This document shows positions 42,395 through 51,058 of a stretch of 64,000 nucleotides of DNA, piece after piece; position 1 is the stretch's first letter; each line of letters begins with the position of its first letter. The position numbers were made by a program, and so were the translations under genes. Source of the DNA: Candidatus Dormiibacterota bacterium (GTDB lineage Bacteria; Chloroflexota; Dormibacteria; Dormibacterales; Dormibacteraceae); NCBI GenBank assembly GCA_024280995.1, contig JAMXLM010000033.1, positions 1 through 64,000 of the forward strand, in the 5' to 3' direction. Under the pieces are notes generated by a model. It was not told the origin of the DNA. It searched no databases and saw nothing but the letters and a program-made list of their open reading frames with translations.

Positions 42395-43751
42395 GGCCGC
42401 GGTGAGCGACGAACTCGAGGAGGTCGGCCCGCGTGATCACGGCAACCGGCGTCTCGGCCTCGACCACCAGCACCGCCTGCTCGCCGCGGAGCAGCGGCTC
42501 GAAGGCGTCGTCGAGCGAAGAGTCGACCGCGACCTGGCTGAGCGGCGCGTCCATCGCCGCCGAGACCGCCGTGGTCACGACCGCGGGGTCGCGGTAGACG
42601 CGGTCGAGCAGCGTGCGCTCCTGCAGCGTGCCGACGACGCCCCGGCCGTTCGCCTCCTCGACGACCGGCAGCTGCGAGATGCCGTAGCGCTGCATGAGAT
42701 CGATCGCCTCTCCGACCGACATCCCCGCCTCGACCGTGACGAGCTGCGGCAAGCCTTTCGGATGCGAGTCGAGGACCTCGCGGATGCGCACCGCGCCCAG
42801 GCGGGCAAGGTAGCCGTTCTGCCGCATCCACTCGTCGCTGAAGAACTTGCTCAGGTAGTTGCGGCCCGTGTCGGGGAACAGGACGACGATCACGTCGTCG
42901 GGGCCGCGGTCCGCCGCGACCTCCAGGGCGGCGTGCAGCGCAAGCCCGGACGAACCACCGACCAGGATCCCCTCCTCACGCGCGAGCCGGCGTGCGGCGA
43001 CGAAGGATTCCTTGTCCGTGACCTGGACGATCTGGTCGACCATCTTCAAATCCATGGTCCCGGGTATGAAGTCCTCGCCGACGCCCTCGACCTTGTACGG
43101 CGCGATGGGTCCGGAGTAAAGCGATCCCTCCGGGTCGGCGCCGACGATGTGGACGGAGGGCTTCTGCTCCTTGAGGTATTTGGCGACCCCGCTGATGGTG
43201 CCGCCTGTGCCCATGCCCGCGACGAAGACGTCGATCTTGCCTTCGGTTTGATCCCAGATCTCGGGGCCGGTCGTCTGGTAGTGCGCCTCCGGGTTGCGCG
43301 GGTTGAAGTACTGGTTGGGCTGGAACGCGCCCGTGATCTCGCGAGCCAGGCGATCGGCGACCGAGTAGTACGACTGCGGCGATTCGCGCTCGACGTTGGT
43401 CGGGCAGACGACGACCTCGGCGCCGTACGCCCTCAGGAGGCTGATCTTCTCCGGGGACATCTTGTCCGGCATGACGAAGACCATCTTGTAGCCCTTGATC
43501 GCCGCCACCATGGCGAGGCCGTGGCCCGTGTTGCCGGAGGTCGGCTCGATGATGGTGCCGCCAGGCCGCAGCTTGCCGGTGCGCTCCGCCTCCTCGATCA
43601 TGGTCAGGCCGATCCGATCCTTGACGCTGCCGCCCGGGTTGAGCTCCTCGAGCTTGGCGAGGACGGTGGGCTTGACGCCAGCGGTGACCTTCTGGAGCCG
43701 GACCATGGGGGTGTTCCCGACGAGGTCGAGAATCGAGTTGGAGAACTTCAA
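42387..43751 (-). CDS. Cystathionine beta-synthase
   Basis: 454 residues from TTG 43751, in a TTGA overlap with the upstream stop. PLP fold-type II: SILDLVGNTPMVRLQ, NPGGSVKDRIGL with the Schiff-base Lys, PTSGNTGHGLAMVAA, and GTGGTISGVAKYL. A C-terminal CBS (Bateman) pair from about residue 330 (LPQLVTVEAGMSVGEAIDL; TRADLLEF). No haem-binding N-terminal extension. It condenses serine with homocysteine, or acts as a cysteine synthase-like enzyme; the pairing with the gamma-lyase supports reverse transsulfuration. Confidence 0.9.
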   Translation of the reverse strand: MKFSNSILDLVGNTPMVRLQKVTAGVKPTVLAKLEELNPGGSVKDRIGLTMIEEAERTGKLRPGGTIIEPTSGNTGHGLAMVAAIKGYKMVFVMPDKMSPEKISLLRAYGAEVVVCPTNVERESPQSYYSVADRLAREITGAFQPNQYFNPRNPEAHYQTTGPEIWDQTEGKIDVFVAGMGTGGTISGVAKYLKEQKPSVHIVGADPEGSLYSGPIAPYKVEGVGEDFIPGTMDLKMVDQIVQVTDKESFVAARRLAREEGILVGGSSGLALHAALEVAADRGPDDVIVVLFPDTGRNYLSKFFSDEWMRQNGYLARLGAVRIREVLDSHPKGLPQLVTVEAGMSVGEAIDLMQRYGISQLPVVEEANGRGVVGTLQERTLLDRVYRDPAVVTTAVSAAMDAPLSQVAVDSSLDDAFEPLLRGEQAVLVVEAETPVAVITRADLLEFVAHRGRG

Positions 43752-44581
43752 CGCACCCTCAAGCGCGATTCTATCCCCCGATCCTCGGAGTGCTCCGCTC
43801 CGAACCACCGGAAGAACACAACCCCGGCTGCCACGCCCAGCGTCACCTTGCCGAACACCATCAGCACCGCACCGGCGATCGTCTGGTCGATGACCGCCGT
43901 GAACCCGGCGATGAGCCGCGGCACGTGCTCGTAGTACGTGTAGAAGGTCACGCGCGAGAAGATCAATGCAAGCGCCACCCCGTCCTGCGGCAGGGTGGCG
44001 ATGAGCATGTAGACGAGCTTTGCGCCCGGCGACATCGTCCACCGGTTGTGCACGGACGTCGCATCGATGATCGGCCAGTAGAGAAGGAGCCCACTCGCGA
44101 TGAACATCACGTGCTCCAGCACGTGCACGCCCTCGTTGCGCAGCGTGACGTCATACAGGAAAGGAAGGTGCCAGCCGATCATGATCACGGCCGAGATGAC
44201 CAGCGCGGGGACCGGCTCGGTGATCGCTCGCACTCCGGGAACCCGCGCAAGGCGGCCGGCCATCTCGCGCGACAGGCCGAGCAGCATCAACGGCGGCGCG
44301 ACGAACGCGAGCAGGACGTGCTGGAGCATGTGCACGCTGTCCAGGTAGTAGTCGCTGATCGGATCGATCGGCGTCTCGAGCGCCAGCCAGAGCGTGAACA
44401 GGCCGAGGAAGAAGAAGGCGGTGTGCTTGCGCTCGGCGTCGGGCACGCTCCGGGCGAGCAGCGCGTGGCCGACATAGAGAACGAGGAGGCCGGCGTAGAC
44501 GGTGGGGTCGAACGGCCAGGTTATGAGGGGCCCCCGCGAAATCACGGCGAAGCCTCGGATTTCGCGGGGATAAAAAATCAT
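43748..44581 (-). CDS. CtaG-like cytochrome c oxidase assembly/copper membrane protein
   Basis: 277 residues, ATG 44581 in an ATGA overlap with VKOR. Seven or so hydrophobic segments with histidines placed as in the Caa3_CtaG family: SVHMLQHVLLAFV, MIGWHLPFLYDV, HVLEHVMFIASGLLLYW and DATSVHNRW. In Bacillus, CtaG is needed to build the copper site of caa3 oxidase. No oxidase subunit gene is in the window. The first ~20 residues are encoded by palindromic repeat copy 2, so the native start may lie further in (for example at GTG in VISRGPLI). Confidence 0.85.
   Translation of the reverse strand: MIFYPREIRGFAVISRGPLITWPFDPTVYAGLLVLYVGHALLARSVPDAERKHTAFFFLGLFTLWLALETPIDPISDYYLDSVHMLQHVLLAFVAPPLMLLGLSREMAGRLARVPGVRAITEPVPALVISAVIMIGWHLPFLYDVTLRNEGVHVLEHVMFIASGLLLYWPIIDATSVHNRWTMSPGAKLVYMLIATLPQDGVALALIFSRVTFYTYYEHVPRLIAGFTAVIDQTIAGAVLMVFGKVTLGVAAGVVFFRWFGAEHSEDRGIESRLRVR
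44521..44572. repeat. Palindromic repeat element, copy 2
   Basis: Perfect 12-base arms CCCCGCGAAATC (44532-44543) and GATTTCGCGGGG (44558-44569). The loop has a GGC-GAA-GCC mini-stem where copy 1 has GCC-GAA-GGC. GGGGCCCC precedes the left arm. It lies within the 5' end of the CtaG-like coding sequence, next to the VKOR stop. Confidence 0.85.
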
Positions 44582-44976
44582 CTGGCGCGAGTCGTGATCG
44601 CGATCAGCAGCAGCGCCACGACGAGGACATGGGCTGCCGTACACCACAGACAGATCGCGCCCACGAGGACGATCTCGATGAACACCAGATACAGGACGGT
44701 CAGCAGGCCTACCGCCGACCAGGCGAGCGGGATCCATCCCCGCGGCCTCGTCCATATCGCCGCGCTGAGGGCGAACCAGACGATCCCCAGCGCAGAGGTC
44801 GGCACCGTGGTGCCCGCGATGACCGCGTAACGACTCGCCAGCACGGCCTCGCAGTTGATGGGCCCGGAGCTCACGCACGCGGGCGTCACGCCCGCATAGT
44901 GAAGGACGGTCAGGTAGATCGAGACGGCGACCCCCGCGACGCTGATGGCGATCGCCGCCAGCTGAACGCGCGTCAC
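44578..44976 (-). CDS. Vitamin K epoxide reductase (VKOR) family protein
   Basis: 132 residues, GTG 44976. Four hydrophobic segments; redox cysteines in ACVSSGPINCEAVLAS (loop pair) and CLWC in the last helix (active-site CxxC facing quinone). This is the minimal bacterial VKOR, which oxidises an extracytoplasmic thioredoxin-like partner and passes electrons to quinone. The partner is very probably the CPYC protein encoded 4 bases upstream. It replaces DsbB in many actinobacteria. Confidence 0.92.
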   Translation of the reverse strand: MTRVQLAAIAISVAGVAVSIYLTVLHYAGVTPACVSSGPINCEAVLASRYAVIAGTTVPTSALGIVWFALSAAIWTRPRGWIPLAWSAVGLLTVLYLVFIEIVLVGAICLWCTAAHVLVVALLLIAITTRAR

Positions 44977-44980
44977 CGCG

Positions 44981-45817
44981 CTAGCCGAGTTTCTTTTCCA
45001 GGCCCTGGATCGCCGGAGTTGAGCAGACCGACGCGGGCTTGTCGGAAGTCATCTTGCAGATCGCCGCGGTCATCAGGTTGGCTGAGCCGATGATCGCCTT
45101 CGCCTGCGCCGAGTTCGGGTCTTCGAGCTCGGACGCGATCGCCTGCCAGCTGGCGCCGCTGAGAATGTCCGGCAGGAAAGTAGCTCCAGACATCGCATAT
45201 CTGTTGCCGAAGTTGACGAAGGGGATGCTCCCCGCGGGGTCGAACTTCTGCCACAGCTGCTGCTCGGACGCGGTTGGAGTCTGCAGCGGCTTCTGGTCGC
45301 GGTCGGAGGTCTCCACGGTGCGAAGCTCGACGTAGTCGCCCGAGTAGGTGGCGCTGCGGAACGTGAACGTGGGCGTGTCCGGATAGATGTCGTTGGACGA
45401 AGAGGTCGTCGTCTGCAGGCCCGAGAACTTGCCGAAACGACCGAGAGCGACGATGATCGCCCACCGCTCGGCCGCGCAGTACGGGCAGTACTCCGCACCG
45501 ATGTACAGCACCTGCGGCTTGCCGCCTGGACCTGTGAGAGGGTCCCCCGAGACAGGCTTGATCAGGTTGTTCGCGGTTCCCTGGCCGATCGTGTCGAACT
45601 GCGACGCGGGCAAGCTCGTGATCTGGGCCACGATCAAGGCGGTGGCGTCCTGGCTCGGGGTCTTCGGAGGCGCGGGGGTTATGTACCAGCGGATGACGAG
45701 AAAGGCCGCGACCACCACCGCTATGCCGGCCAGCACCGCCACGGGCGTGACCCACGCCGGCGTGCCGGCAACAGGCTTGCGCACGGGTTTGCGAACGGGC
45801 GGCCTTCTCGCGCTCAT
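44981..45817 (-). CDS. Membrane-anchored thioredoxin-like protein (DUF929 type)
   Basis: 278 residues, ATG 45817 sharing one base with the upstream stop. A basic N-terminus (RKPVRKPV) precedes one transmembrane helix ([17 protein letters not shown]), so the main domain lies outside. The motif [18 protein letters not shown] carries the CPYC redox pair in the DUF929 setting. The late cis-Pro-like segment SIPFVNFGN is also present. Two more Cys (AAICKM, ASVCST) near the C-terminus may form a second disulfide. Probable substrate of VKOR and oxidant of secreted or membrane proteins. Confidence 0.87.
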   Translation of the reverse strand: MSARRPPVRKPVRKPVAGTPAWVTPVAVLAGIAVVVAAFLVIRWYITPAPPKTPSQDATALIVAQITSLPASQFDTIGQGTANNLIKPVSGDPLTGPGGKPQVLYIGAEYCPYCAAERWAIIVALGRFGKFSGLQTTTSSSNDIYPDTPTFTFRSATYSGDYVELRTVETSDRDQKPLQTPTASEQQLWQKFDPAGSIPFVNFGNRYAMSGATFLPDILSGASWQAIASELEDPNSAQAKAIIGSANLMTAAICKMTSDKPASVCSTPAIQGLEKKLG

Positions 45818-47208
45818 CAGCCGGCCGTGATCGGCTGGGCCAGGATCCAGAGGCTCGTGAACGTGTAGAGGACCATCAGCAAAAGCATGGGGTATTGGCT
45901 GAAAAGCGCATTCTGGGCGGTCTGAAACACGGCGCCGGCGCGCAGGTGTGAGAGCAGCACCGCGACGATGTGCCCCACCACGATCAGCACGATCTGCGCA
46001 TACCAGACGATCGACGCCGTCGCCAGCACGTAGCTCGGGGTGATGCCCGCAACCGCGGGGAGCAGGTGCCAGCCTTTCTGGAGTGGGTCGTTCAGAAGCG
46101 GGATCGCGTACTGCGAGTACACGAGCATGTAGCTCCAGTTGTGTGCCGCGTTGTAAACCAGCGCGATCGGCACCAGCGTCAGCGCGAAGGCGGTGACCGT
46201 GATCTTCATGTCCACGCTGCGCCGGCCGAAGAATACGACCGCCTCCATGAAGGCGACGAAGATCAGGAAGAAGGACACGGTCAGCAGGATCAAGCCGAGC
46301 GTGCGTATGAAAAAGAATCCAAACGATCCCATCGGCAGCCACAGCGGCTCCAGAGCGATCGTGAAGTCCTGCCATGACGGCGTGGCGATGATGCCGTCGA
46401 ACGCCAGCGTGCTGAGCATCAGGATCACGAACGCGACCCGATCCCATCCGCCGTGCATCGGCCGCAGAAGACCGGCGCCCCAGGGCCGGAGGTAGACGGC
46501 CGCGATCCGCCCCTTGTCGTCGCGCTCGGTCTCGACCGGCCCGAAGCGGCCGACGATGCCGAACAGCACGGTGAATGCTTCGCAGTGCTCGAGCCACGCG
46601 TCCCGGCCGAACACAAACATTCCCACGAGGGTGATCGCGGTGTAGCCGACGGCCGCGATGGCGACGAACGAGGGGCGATTCGCCATGCCGCTCGTCAGCT
46701 CCAGGCAGGCGAAGGTGAAGTACAGGAAGGCGGCCGGCCAGACGCCAACCTCGGGCATCCGGCGCGCCCCGCGCACAGGTGTGAGCCGCGCGATCACGTC
46801 GTAGATCGCCGCCCAGGGATTGATCAGGTACCAGATGTTTCCGAGCAGCCCGGAGAGAATCACCGTCACCGCCCAGAAGTAGATCCAGACCACGTACTCG
46901 GCAGGGTTGTAGAAGGAGTTGGACGAACCGAAGAAGCCGGCGATGATGACCGTCAGAAGACCGATCACGCCGATCGCGCCGCCGATCGCGCGCGGCCAGG
47001 GCGACCGGCCGATCGCCGACAACAAGGGGACGGCGCGGCGCGGATAGGAAAGCGCCTTCGTCCCAACCTGGTCGCCCGCGAACAGGACCACCAGCACGAA
47101 GGACAGAAAGACGACGCCGCTGGCGGCGAACAGATAGAGATAGAGCGGGACCTGGAGGTCGAACCGCTGGCCGAAGCCGTGCAGGTAGATGTGCGTCGCG
47201 GCGATCAT
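45817..47208 (-). CDS. Polytopic membrane protein of unknown function (about 12 TM)
   Basis: 463 residues, ATG 47208 in an ATGA overlap with the cupredoxin-like gene. About 12 hydrophobic segments. Recognisable spots: [13 protein letters not shown] at the N-terminus, [33 protein letters not shown], a charged cytoplasmic loop ETERDDKGR, and [15 protein letters not shown]. Several His residues (5, 9, and in LEHCE, MHGGWD, AHNWS) could bind metal or haem. I do not recognise a named family. Its tight linkage with cupredoxin-like, CPYC and CtaG-like proteins suggests a role in copper or redox handling at the membrane. Confidence 0.75.
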   Translation of the reverse strand: MIAATHIYLHGFGQRFDLQVPLYLYLFAASGVVFLSFVLVVLFAGDQVGTKALSYPRRAVPLLSAIGRSPWPRAIGGAIGVIGLLTVIIAGFFGSSNSFYNPAEYVVWIYFWAVTVILSGLLGNIWYLINPWAAIYDVIARLTPVRGARRMPEVGVWPAAFLYFTFACLELTSGMANRPSFVAIAAVGYTAITLVGMFVFGRDAWLEHCEAFTVLFGIVGRFGPVETERDDKGRIAAVYLRPWGAGLLRPMHGGWDRVAFVILMLSTLAFDGIIATPSWQDFTIALEPLWLPMGSFGFFFIRTLGLILLTVSFFLIFVAFMEAVVFFGRRSVDMKITVTAFALTLVPIALVYNAAHNWSYMLVYSQYAIPLLNDPLQKGWHLLPAVAGITPSYVLATASIVWYAQIVLIVVGHIVAVLLSHLRAGAVFQTAQNALFSQYPMLLLMVLYTFTSLWILAQPITAG

Positions 47209-47567
47209 GGGCTGACGACCAGGTGCCCGAGCTCGGCGCTGGTCGACTCCCACTCGATCAGGCAGTTGCAGGTCTTGTCCGCCTTGAACGTGTGGGTCAC
47301 GGTCTCTCCCGCCTTCGTGTCGAAGGGGATGTCGTATTCGTGGAGGTGGACCTCACCGTCCTGGTCGCTCTTGATGTTGATCTTGATGTTGTCGTTCAGG
47401 TGCGCCTGGAGCGGCTTGTCCGAGGTCATGGACTTCGCCCCAGTGACCGTCAGGTTGAAGGTCAGGTCGGCCCCGCCCCTATGGCCGTTGGCGTAGATGA
47501 GCACGCCGCCCACGATGACGAAGACGACCACGAGCGCGACAACGACCAGAGCGCGAGTTCTGCTCAC
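47205..47567 (-). CDS. Membrane-anchored cupredoxin-like protein
   Basis: 120 residues, GTG 47567. One N-terminal transmembrane helix ([19 protein letters not shown]) then a ~95-residue beta-sandwich. The end resembles a cupredoxin: [16 protein letters not shown] with two His, [10 protein letters not shown] with CxC, and a final HLVV strand. Compared with plastocyanin-like domains the axial Met is not evident, so copper binding is probable rather than certain. It has the strongest Shine-Dalgarno of the region and is first in the seven-gene operon running to 41186. Confidence 0.82.
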   Translation of the reverse strand: MSRTRALVVVALVVVFVIVGGVLIYANGHRGGADLTFNLTVTGAKSMTSDKPLQAHLNDNIKINIKSDQDGEVHLHEYDIPFDTKAGETVTHTFKADKTCNCLIEWESTSAELGHLVVSP

Positions 47568-47572
47568 GCGAT

Positions 47573-47580
47573 ACCTCCTT
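47573..47580 (-). promoter_or_regulatory. Strong Shine-Dalgarno of the cupredoxin-like gene
   Basis: Full AAGGAGGT on the minus strand, 5 bases before GTG 47567; this fixes the start and contrasts with the leaderless genes nearby. An AT-rich CATAAA just upstream may be the -10. Confidence 0.7.
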
Positions 47581-47611
47581 CTCTATTTATGCGGACGCGG
47601 ACAAAAGACGC

Positions 47612-48211
47612 CTAGAAAGAAGGAGGTCCTCTGACGACCGAGCTGTCGACCGCTTCGACTGCCGCCGCAGCGGCGCCGGCCGGCGGCCAGAACTGGACGA
47701 CGATTGGGGCAGCGACCAGCCGAGGCACAGCCGGCCTGAAGCGCAGCAGCGTGAGCGCGGGACGTACGCGGATCAGCAGCCAGCGGACGGCAAGGGTGGC
47801 CGCCACCGCCACCGGGAGCTGGCCCACGGCGCCGGTCAGGAGGAGCAGAGGCGCCGAACCGCCGGGCGAGCCGCCGAGCAGCGCCTCGACCGTCTCCTGG
47901 ATGGCGAAGAGCGCGAGCTGCAGCGTGTAGATCGCCGCCAGCAACCGGAGGAACGGCGGCGCCCCGAGGTCCGCTACGGACCGGCCTCCGACAACCCGCG
48001 CCATGCCCGCAACCAGCAGGCCGGCCAGCAGCGCCAGCGAGGCCAGCCCGAGTCCTGTCCTGGCCACGGCCGGGAAGTACGCGTGAGCGCCCGTGCTCTG
48101 GAGCTGCCCGGCCGCCGACCCGAACCGGAGCTCGTAGGTCAGCAGGTGGCCGGCCTGGGACCCCAGCACACCGGCGCCGAGGACGATCAATCCCAGCCGT
48201 CCGCGGCTCAT
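47612..48211 (-). CDS. Small polytopic membrane protein, unknown
   Basis: 199 residues, ATG 48211, with TATTAT 9 bases upstream. Four or five hydrophobic segments (LGLIVLGAGVLGSQAGHLL, LGLASLALLAGLLVAGM, LAAIYTLQLALFAIQETVEA, LPVAVAATLAVRWLL). The block LQLALFAIQETVEALLGG with conserved-looking Glu residues may be functional. No recognised family. Same strand as, and 44 bases upstream of, the cupredoxin-like gene, so it could belong to the same transcription unit. Confidence 0.65.
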   Translation of the reverse strand: MSRGRLGLIVLGAGVLGSQAGHLLTYELRFGSAAGQLQSTGAHAYFPAVARTGLGLASLALLAGLLVAGMARVVGGRSVADLGAPPFLRLLAAIYTLQLALFAIQETVEALLGGSPGGSAPLLLLTGAVGQLPVAVAATLAVRWLLIRVRPALTLLRFRPAVPRLVAAPIVVQFWPPAGAAAAAVEAVDSSVVRGPPSF

Positions 48212-48219
48212 CTGTTCCC

Positions 48220-48226
48220 GATAATA
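48220..48226. promoter_or_regulatory. Bidirectional -10 patch
   Basis: Plus strand GATAAT (48220-48225) serves the amino-acid ABC operon; minus strand TATTAT (48226-48221) lies 9 bases before ATG 48211. One symmetric AT-rich patch between divergent genes. Confidence 0.5.
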
Positions 48227-48275
48227 GGCGGTGATTCACGGGAGAACACCCCGCGCGCCCGCGGGAGGAGGACGG

Positions 48276-49265
48276 ATGAAGACAGCGGTTTCGGCCCTAA
48301 TCGCGATGCTCGCGGTGGTCGCGTGCGGCGGCGGATCGGGAACCAACAACACCAGCGCAAGCGGGCCCGGCAAGGTGGCCGCGATCGCCGGCGAGGTGCC
48401 GAGCGACATGAAGGCCCTGGTGCCGTTCCAGATCGCGACCGACGCCACCTACGCGCCGAACGAGTTCGTCGACCCGAACTCAGGCGCCATCAGCGGCTGG
48501 GACATCGACCTCGGCCTCGCGGCCTGCAAGGTCATGGGTGTCACGTGCACCTTCAACAACGTGACGTTCGACGACATCATCGCCCAGCTCAAGGCGAGCA
48601 CCCCGTCAGAGGTCGCGGGCGGTGACAAGCCTCGCTACGTCTTCAGCATCTCGAGCTGGAGCCCGACCCAGGCGCGTGAGAGCAGCGGCATCGACTTCAT
48701 CACCTACTACAAGGCGGGTGAGTCGTGGCTCGTCAAGTCGTCAGGCGGAGTCAGCATCAGCACCGCCGCCGACATGTGCGGCCACACCGTCGCGGTCGAG
48801 GCCGGCACCACCGAGGAGTCCGACGCCTGGGGCTTCATGGGCCAGCAGGTCGGAGGCACGCCCATCAGCGGCGACACCGACAACTGCAAGAAGGCTGGCA
48901 AGTCGGACATCAAGGTCACGAGCTTCCAGACCCAGACCGACGCCGACTCGGCGCTGATCTCGGGCCGGGCGGACATCGGTTGGCTCGATCAGCCCGTCGC
49001 GGACTACCAGGTCAAGCAGACCGGCGGCAAGCTCAAGATCGGCGGTCAGCCCTGCAGCATCGCGCCGTATGGGATCGCGCTGGTCAAGGGCAGCGAGCTC
49101 GAGAAGCCTCTCACCGACGCGATCAAATACTTGATGGACAACAACAACTACTACAAGGACATCCTCAACCGATGGGGCGTCGGCGACGGCGCGTTCACCA
49201 GCTCCGACGTCGGCATGAACGTCAACAGCCTGCCGAGCCAGCCGTCGTGCGTACCCGCCTACTGA
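48276..49265 (+). CDS. Amino-acid ABC transporter substrate-binding lipoprotein
   Basis: 329 residues. ATG 48276 is preceded by GGAGGAGG at good distance, so the in-frame GTG 48231 (right after the -10 box) is rejected. Lipoprotein signal with lipobox LAVVACGGG. The SBP family 3 fold is shown by ATDATYAPNEFVDPN, GWDIDLGLAACKVMG, FDDIIAQLKAS and a DSALISGRADIGWLD block. Two internal Cys (MCGHTV, DNCKKAG) may be disulfide-bonded. It captures a polar amino acid outside the cell; cystine or methionine is tempting given the transsulfuration genes nearby, but unproven. Confidence 0.88.
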   Translation: MKTAVSALIAMLAVVACGGGSGTNNTSASGPGKVAAIAGEVPSDMKALVPFQIATDATYAPNEFVDPNSGAISGWDIDLGLAACKVMGVTCTFNNVTFDDIIAQLKASTPSEVAGGDKPRYVFSISSWSPTQARESSGIDFITYYKAGESWLVKSSGGVSISTAADMCGHTVAVEAGTTEESDAWGFMGQQVGGTPISGDTDNCKKAGKSDIKVTSFQTQTDADSALISGRADIGWLDQPVADYQVKQTGGKLKIGGQPCSIAPYGIALVKGSELEKPLTDAIKYLMDNNNYYKDILNRWGVGDGAFTSSDVGMNVNSLPSQPSCVPAY

Positions 49266-49290
49266 TGAGGGAGAGCTTCAGGCCTTAGAA

Positions 49291-50289
49291 GTGGCTGACA
49301 TCGCTTCGGGTCCGCCACGCGCCGGCGCGGGCGTGCGGCCCGAGGCGATCAAGGCCGTACCCGTCCGGCACCCGGGCCGCTGGGTCGCCGGTGCTCTGAT
49401 CCTGCTTGTCGCCGTCTACGTCGTCTACACGGTCGCCGCAAACGTTCAGAACGACACGAGCGAGGGAGGCAAGCACGGCTGGGCGGTGGTCGCGGAGTGG
49501 CTCACCGGCCCGCTGATCCTCAAGGGCGTCATCGTTACCGTTGAGCTGACCGTCCTCGCGATGGTGATCGGCATCGGGCTTGGCATCGTCCTGGCGGTCA
49601 TGCGGCTGTCGCTCAACCCGGTGACCTCCTCGGTCAGCTGGCTCTACATCTGGTTCTTCCGCGGCACGCCTGTGCTGGTGCAGATCTTCTTCTGGTTCAA
49701 CCTCAACACGGTCCTGAAGACGATCGGCATCGGCATCCCGCCCGACGGCCCGTGGCTGTGGCACATCGGCACCAACGAGCTGATCAACCCGTTCGTCGCC
49801 GTGACGCTGGGGCTGGGCCTGAACGAAGGCGCCTACATGGCCGAGATAGTCCGGGCCGGCATCATCTCGGTGGAGCACGGGCAGACGGAAGCCGCCCAGG
49901 CGCTCGGAATGACGCGCCTGCAGGTGATTCGCCGGATCGTGCTCCCGCAGGCGATGCGGGTGATCATCCCGCCCACCGGCAACGAGACGATCTCGATGCT
50001 CAAGACGAGCTCGCTCGCCTCCACGGCGGCGGTCGACGAGCTCTTCCTGCGCACGCAACAGGTGTCGAACTTCAACTTTGCGATCATCGAGCTCGCGATC
50101 GTGGCCAGCATCTGGTATCTCGTGCTGACGACGATCCTGACGATCGGGCAGTACTACATCGAGCGCTACTTCGCCCGCGGCGCGCAGCGGGAGCTGCCGC
50201 CGACGCCGTTCCAGCGGTTCCGGCGGATGCTGTTCACCTTCCACGAGTCTCCGCCGCTGCCGGCCGATGCCGCCGTCGGGCAGCGCTGA
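49291..50289 (+). CDS. Amino-acid ABC transporter permease (HisM/GlnP type)
   Basis: 332 residues, GTG 49291. N-terminal extension of ~45 residues then six hydrophobic segments. The family block [20 protein letters not shown] and the EAA loop [20 protein letters not shown] are clear. Loop [18 protein letters not shown] is typical of the polar amino-acid subgroup. Probably acts as a homodimer, since no second permease gene is present. Confidence 0.92.
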   Translation: MADIASGPPRAGAGVRPEAIKAVPVRHPGRWVAGALILLVAVYVVYTVAANVQNDTSEGGKHGWAVVAEWLTGPLILKGVIVTVELTVLAMVIGIGLGIVLAVMRLSLNPVTSSVSWLYIWFFRGTPVLVQIFFWFNLNTVLKTIGIGIPPDGPWLWHIGTNELINPFVAVTLGLGLNEGAYMAEIVRAGIISVEHGQTEAAQALGMTRLQVIRRIVLPQAMRVIIPPTGNETISMLKTSSLASTAAVDELFLRTQQVSNFNFAIIELAIVASIWYLVLTTILTIGQYYIERYFARGAQRELPPTPFQRFRRMLFTFHESPPLPADAAVGQR

Positions 50290-50290
50290 C

Positions 50291-51058
50291 ATGGCCCAGG
50301 GACCGATGGTCAAGGCGGAGGCGGTGCACAAGAGCTTCGGCCGGCTCGAGGTGCTCCGCGGCGTAAGCCTGCAGGTACAGCCGAAAGAGGTGATGTGCAT
50401 CATCGGGCCGTCCGGCTCGGGCAAGAGCACGTTCCTTCGCTGCATCAACCACCTGGAGAAGATCGACGCGGGCCGCCTGTACGTCGACGGAGAGCTGGTC
50501 GGCTACACGCAGCGCGCCGACAAGCTGTACGAGCTGCCCGACCGCGAGGTGTGCCGCAAGCGCTCCGAGATCGGGATGGTCTTCCAGCGCTTCAACCTCT
50601 TCCCGCACATGACCGCGATCGAGAACGTGATGGAGGCGCCGGTGCACGTGCGGCGCGAGAGCCGCAGTTCGGCGGACGCGCGCGCGCGCAAGCTGCTGCA
50701 GCGCGTGGGTCTCGCCGACAAGGTCGACACGTACCCCAACCAGCTGTCCGGCGGTCAGCAGCAGCGCGTCGCCATCGCCCGCGCGCTGGCGATGCAGCCG
50801 AAGTTGATGCTCTTCGACGAGCCGACCTCAGCCCTCGACCCCGAGCTGGTCGGCGACGTGCTGGACGTGATGCGCGGCCTGGCCGAGGACGGCATGACCA
50901 TGATCGTGGTCACTCATGAGATGGGCTTCGCGCGCGAGGTCGGCGACACGCTCGTTTTCATGGACGGCGGCGTGATCGTCGAGTCGGGCACTCCTCGCGA
51001 CGTGCTCGCGAACCCCCGGCACGAGCGGACGCGTCTATTTCTATCGAAGGTTCTGTGA
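50291..51058 (+). CDS. Amino-acid ABC transporter ATP-binding protein (GlnQ/HisP type)
   Basis: 255 residues, ATG 50291 one base after the permease stop. Walker [15 protein letters not shown]-loop [12 protein letters not shown], signature [15 protein letters not shown], Walker [16 protein letters not shown]-loop [14 protein letters not shown]. It energises uptake with the two preceding gene products. The 3' end overlaps the convergent ROK gene by 18 bases. Confidence 0.95.
   Translation: MAQGPMVKAEAVHKSFGRLEVLRGVSLQVQPKEVMCIIGPSGSGKSTFLRCINHLEKIDAGRLYVDGELVGYTQRADKLYELPDREVCRKRSEIGMVFQRFNLFPHMTAIENVMEAPVHVRRESRSSADARARKLLQRVGLADKVDTYPNQLSGGQQQRVAIARALAMQPKLMLFDEPTSALDPELVGDVLDVMRGLAEDGMTMIVVTHEMGFAREVGDTLVFMDGGVIVESGTPRDVLANPRHERTRLFLSKVL

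Noticed and set aside
42384-43934. 516-codon plus-strand open frame
   Set aside because: Antisense to cystathionine beta-synthase, which has full catalytic motifs; no recognisable domain on the plus strand.
44521-44572. Repeat copy 2 as an intrinsic terminator of the VKOR or CtaG-like gene
   Set aside because: On the minus strand the T-run precedes the stem instead of following it, and the element lies within coding sequence.
48231-48275. GTG 48231 as start of the amino-acid binding protein
   Set aside because: ATG 48276 has a very strong Shine-Dalgarno and begins a proper lipoprotein signal.
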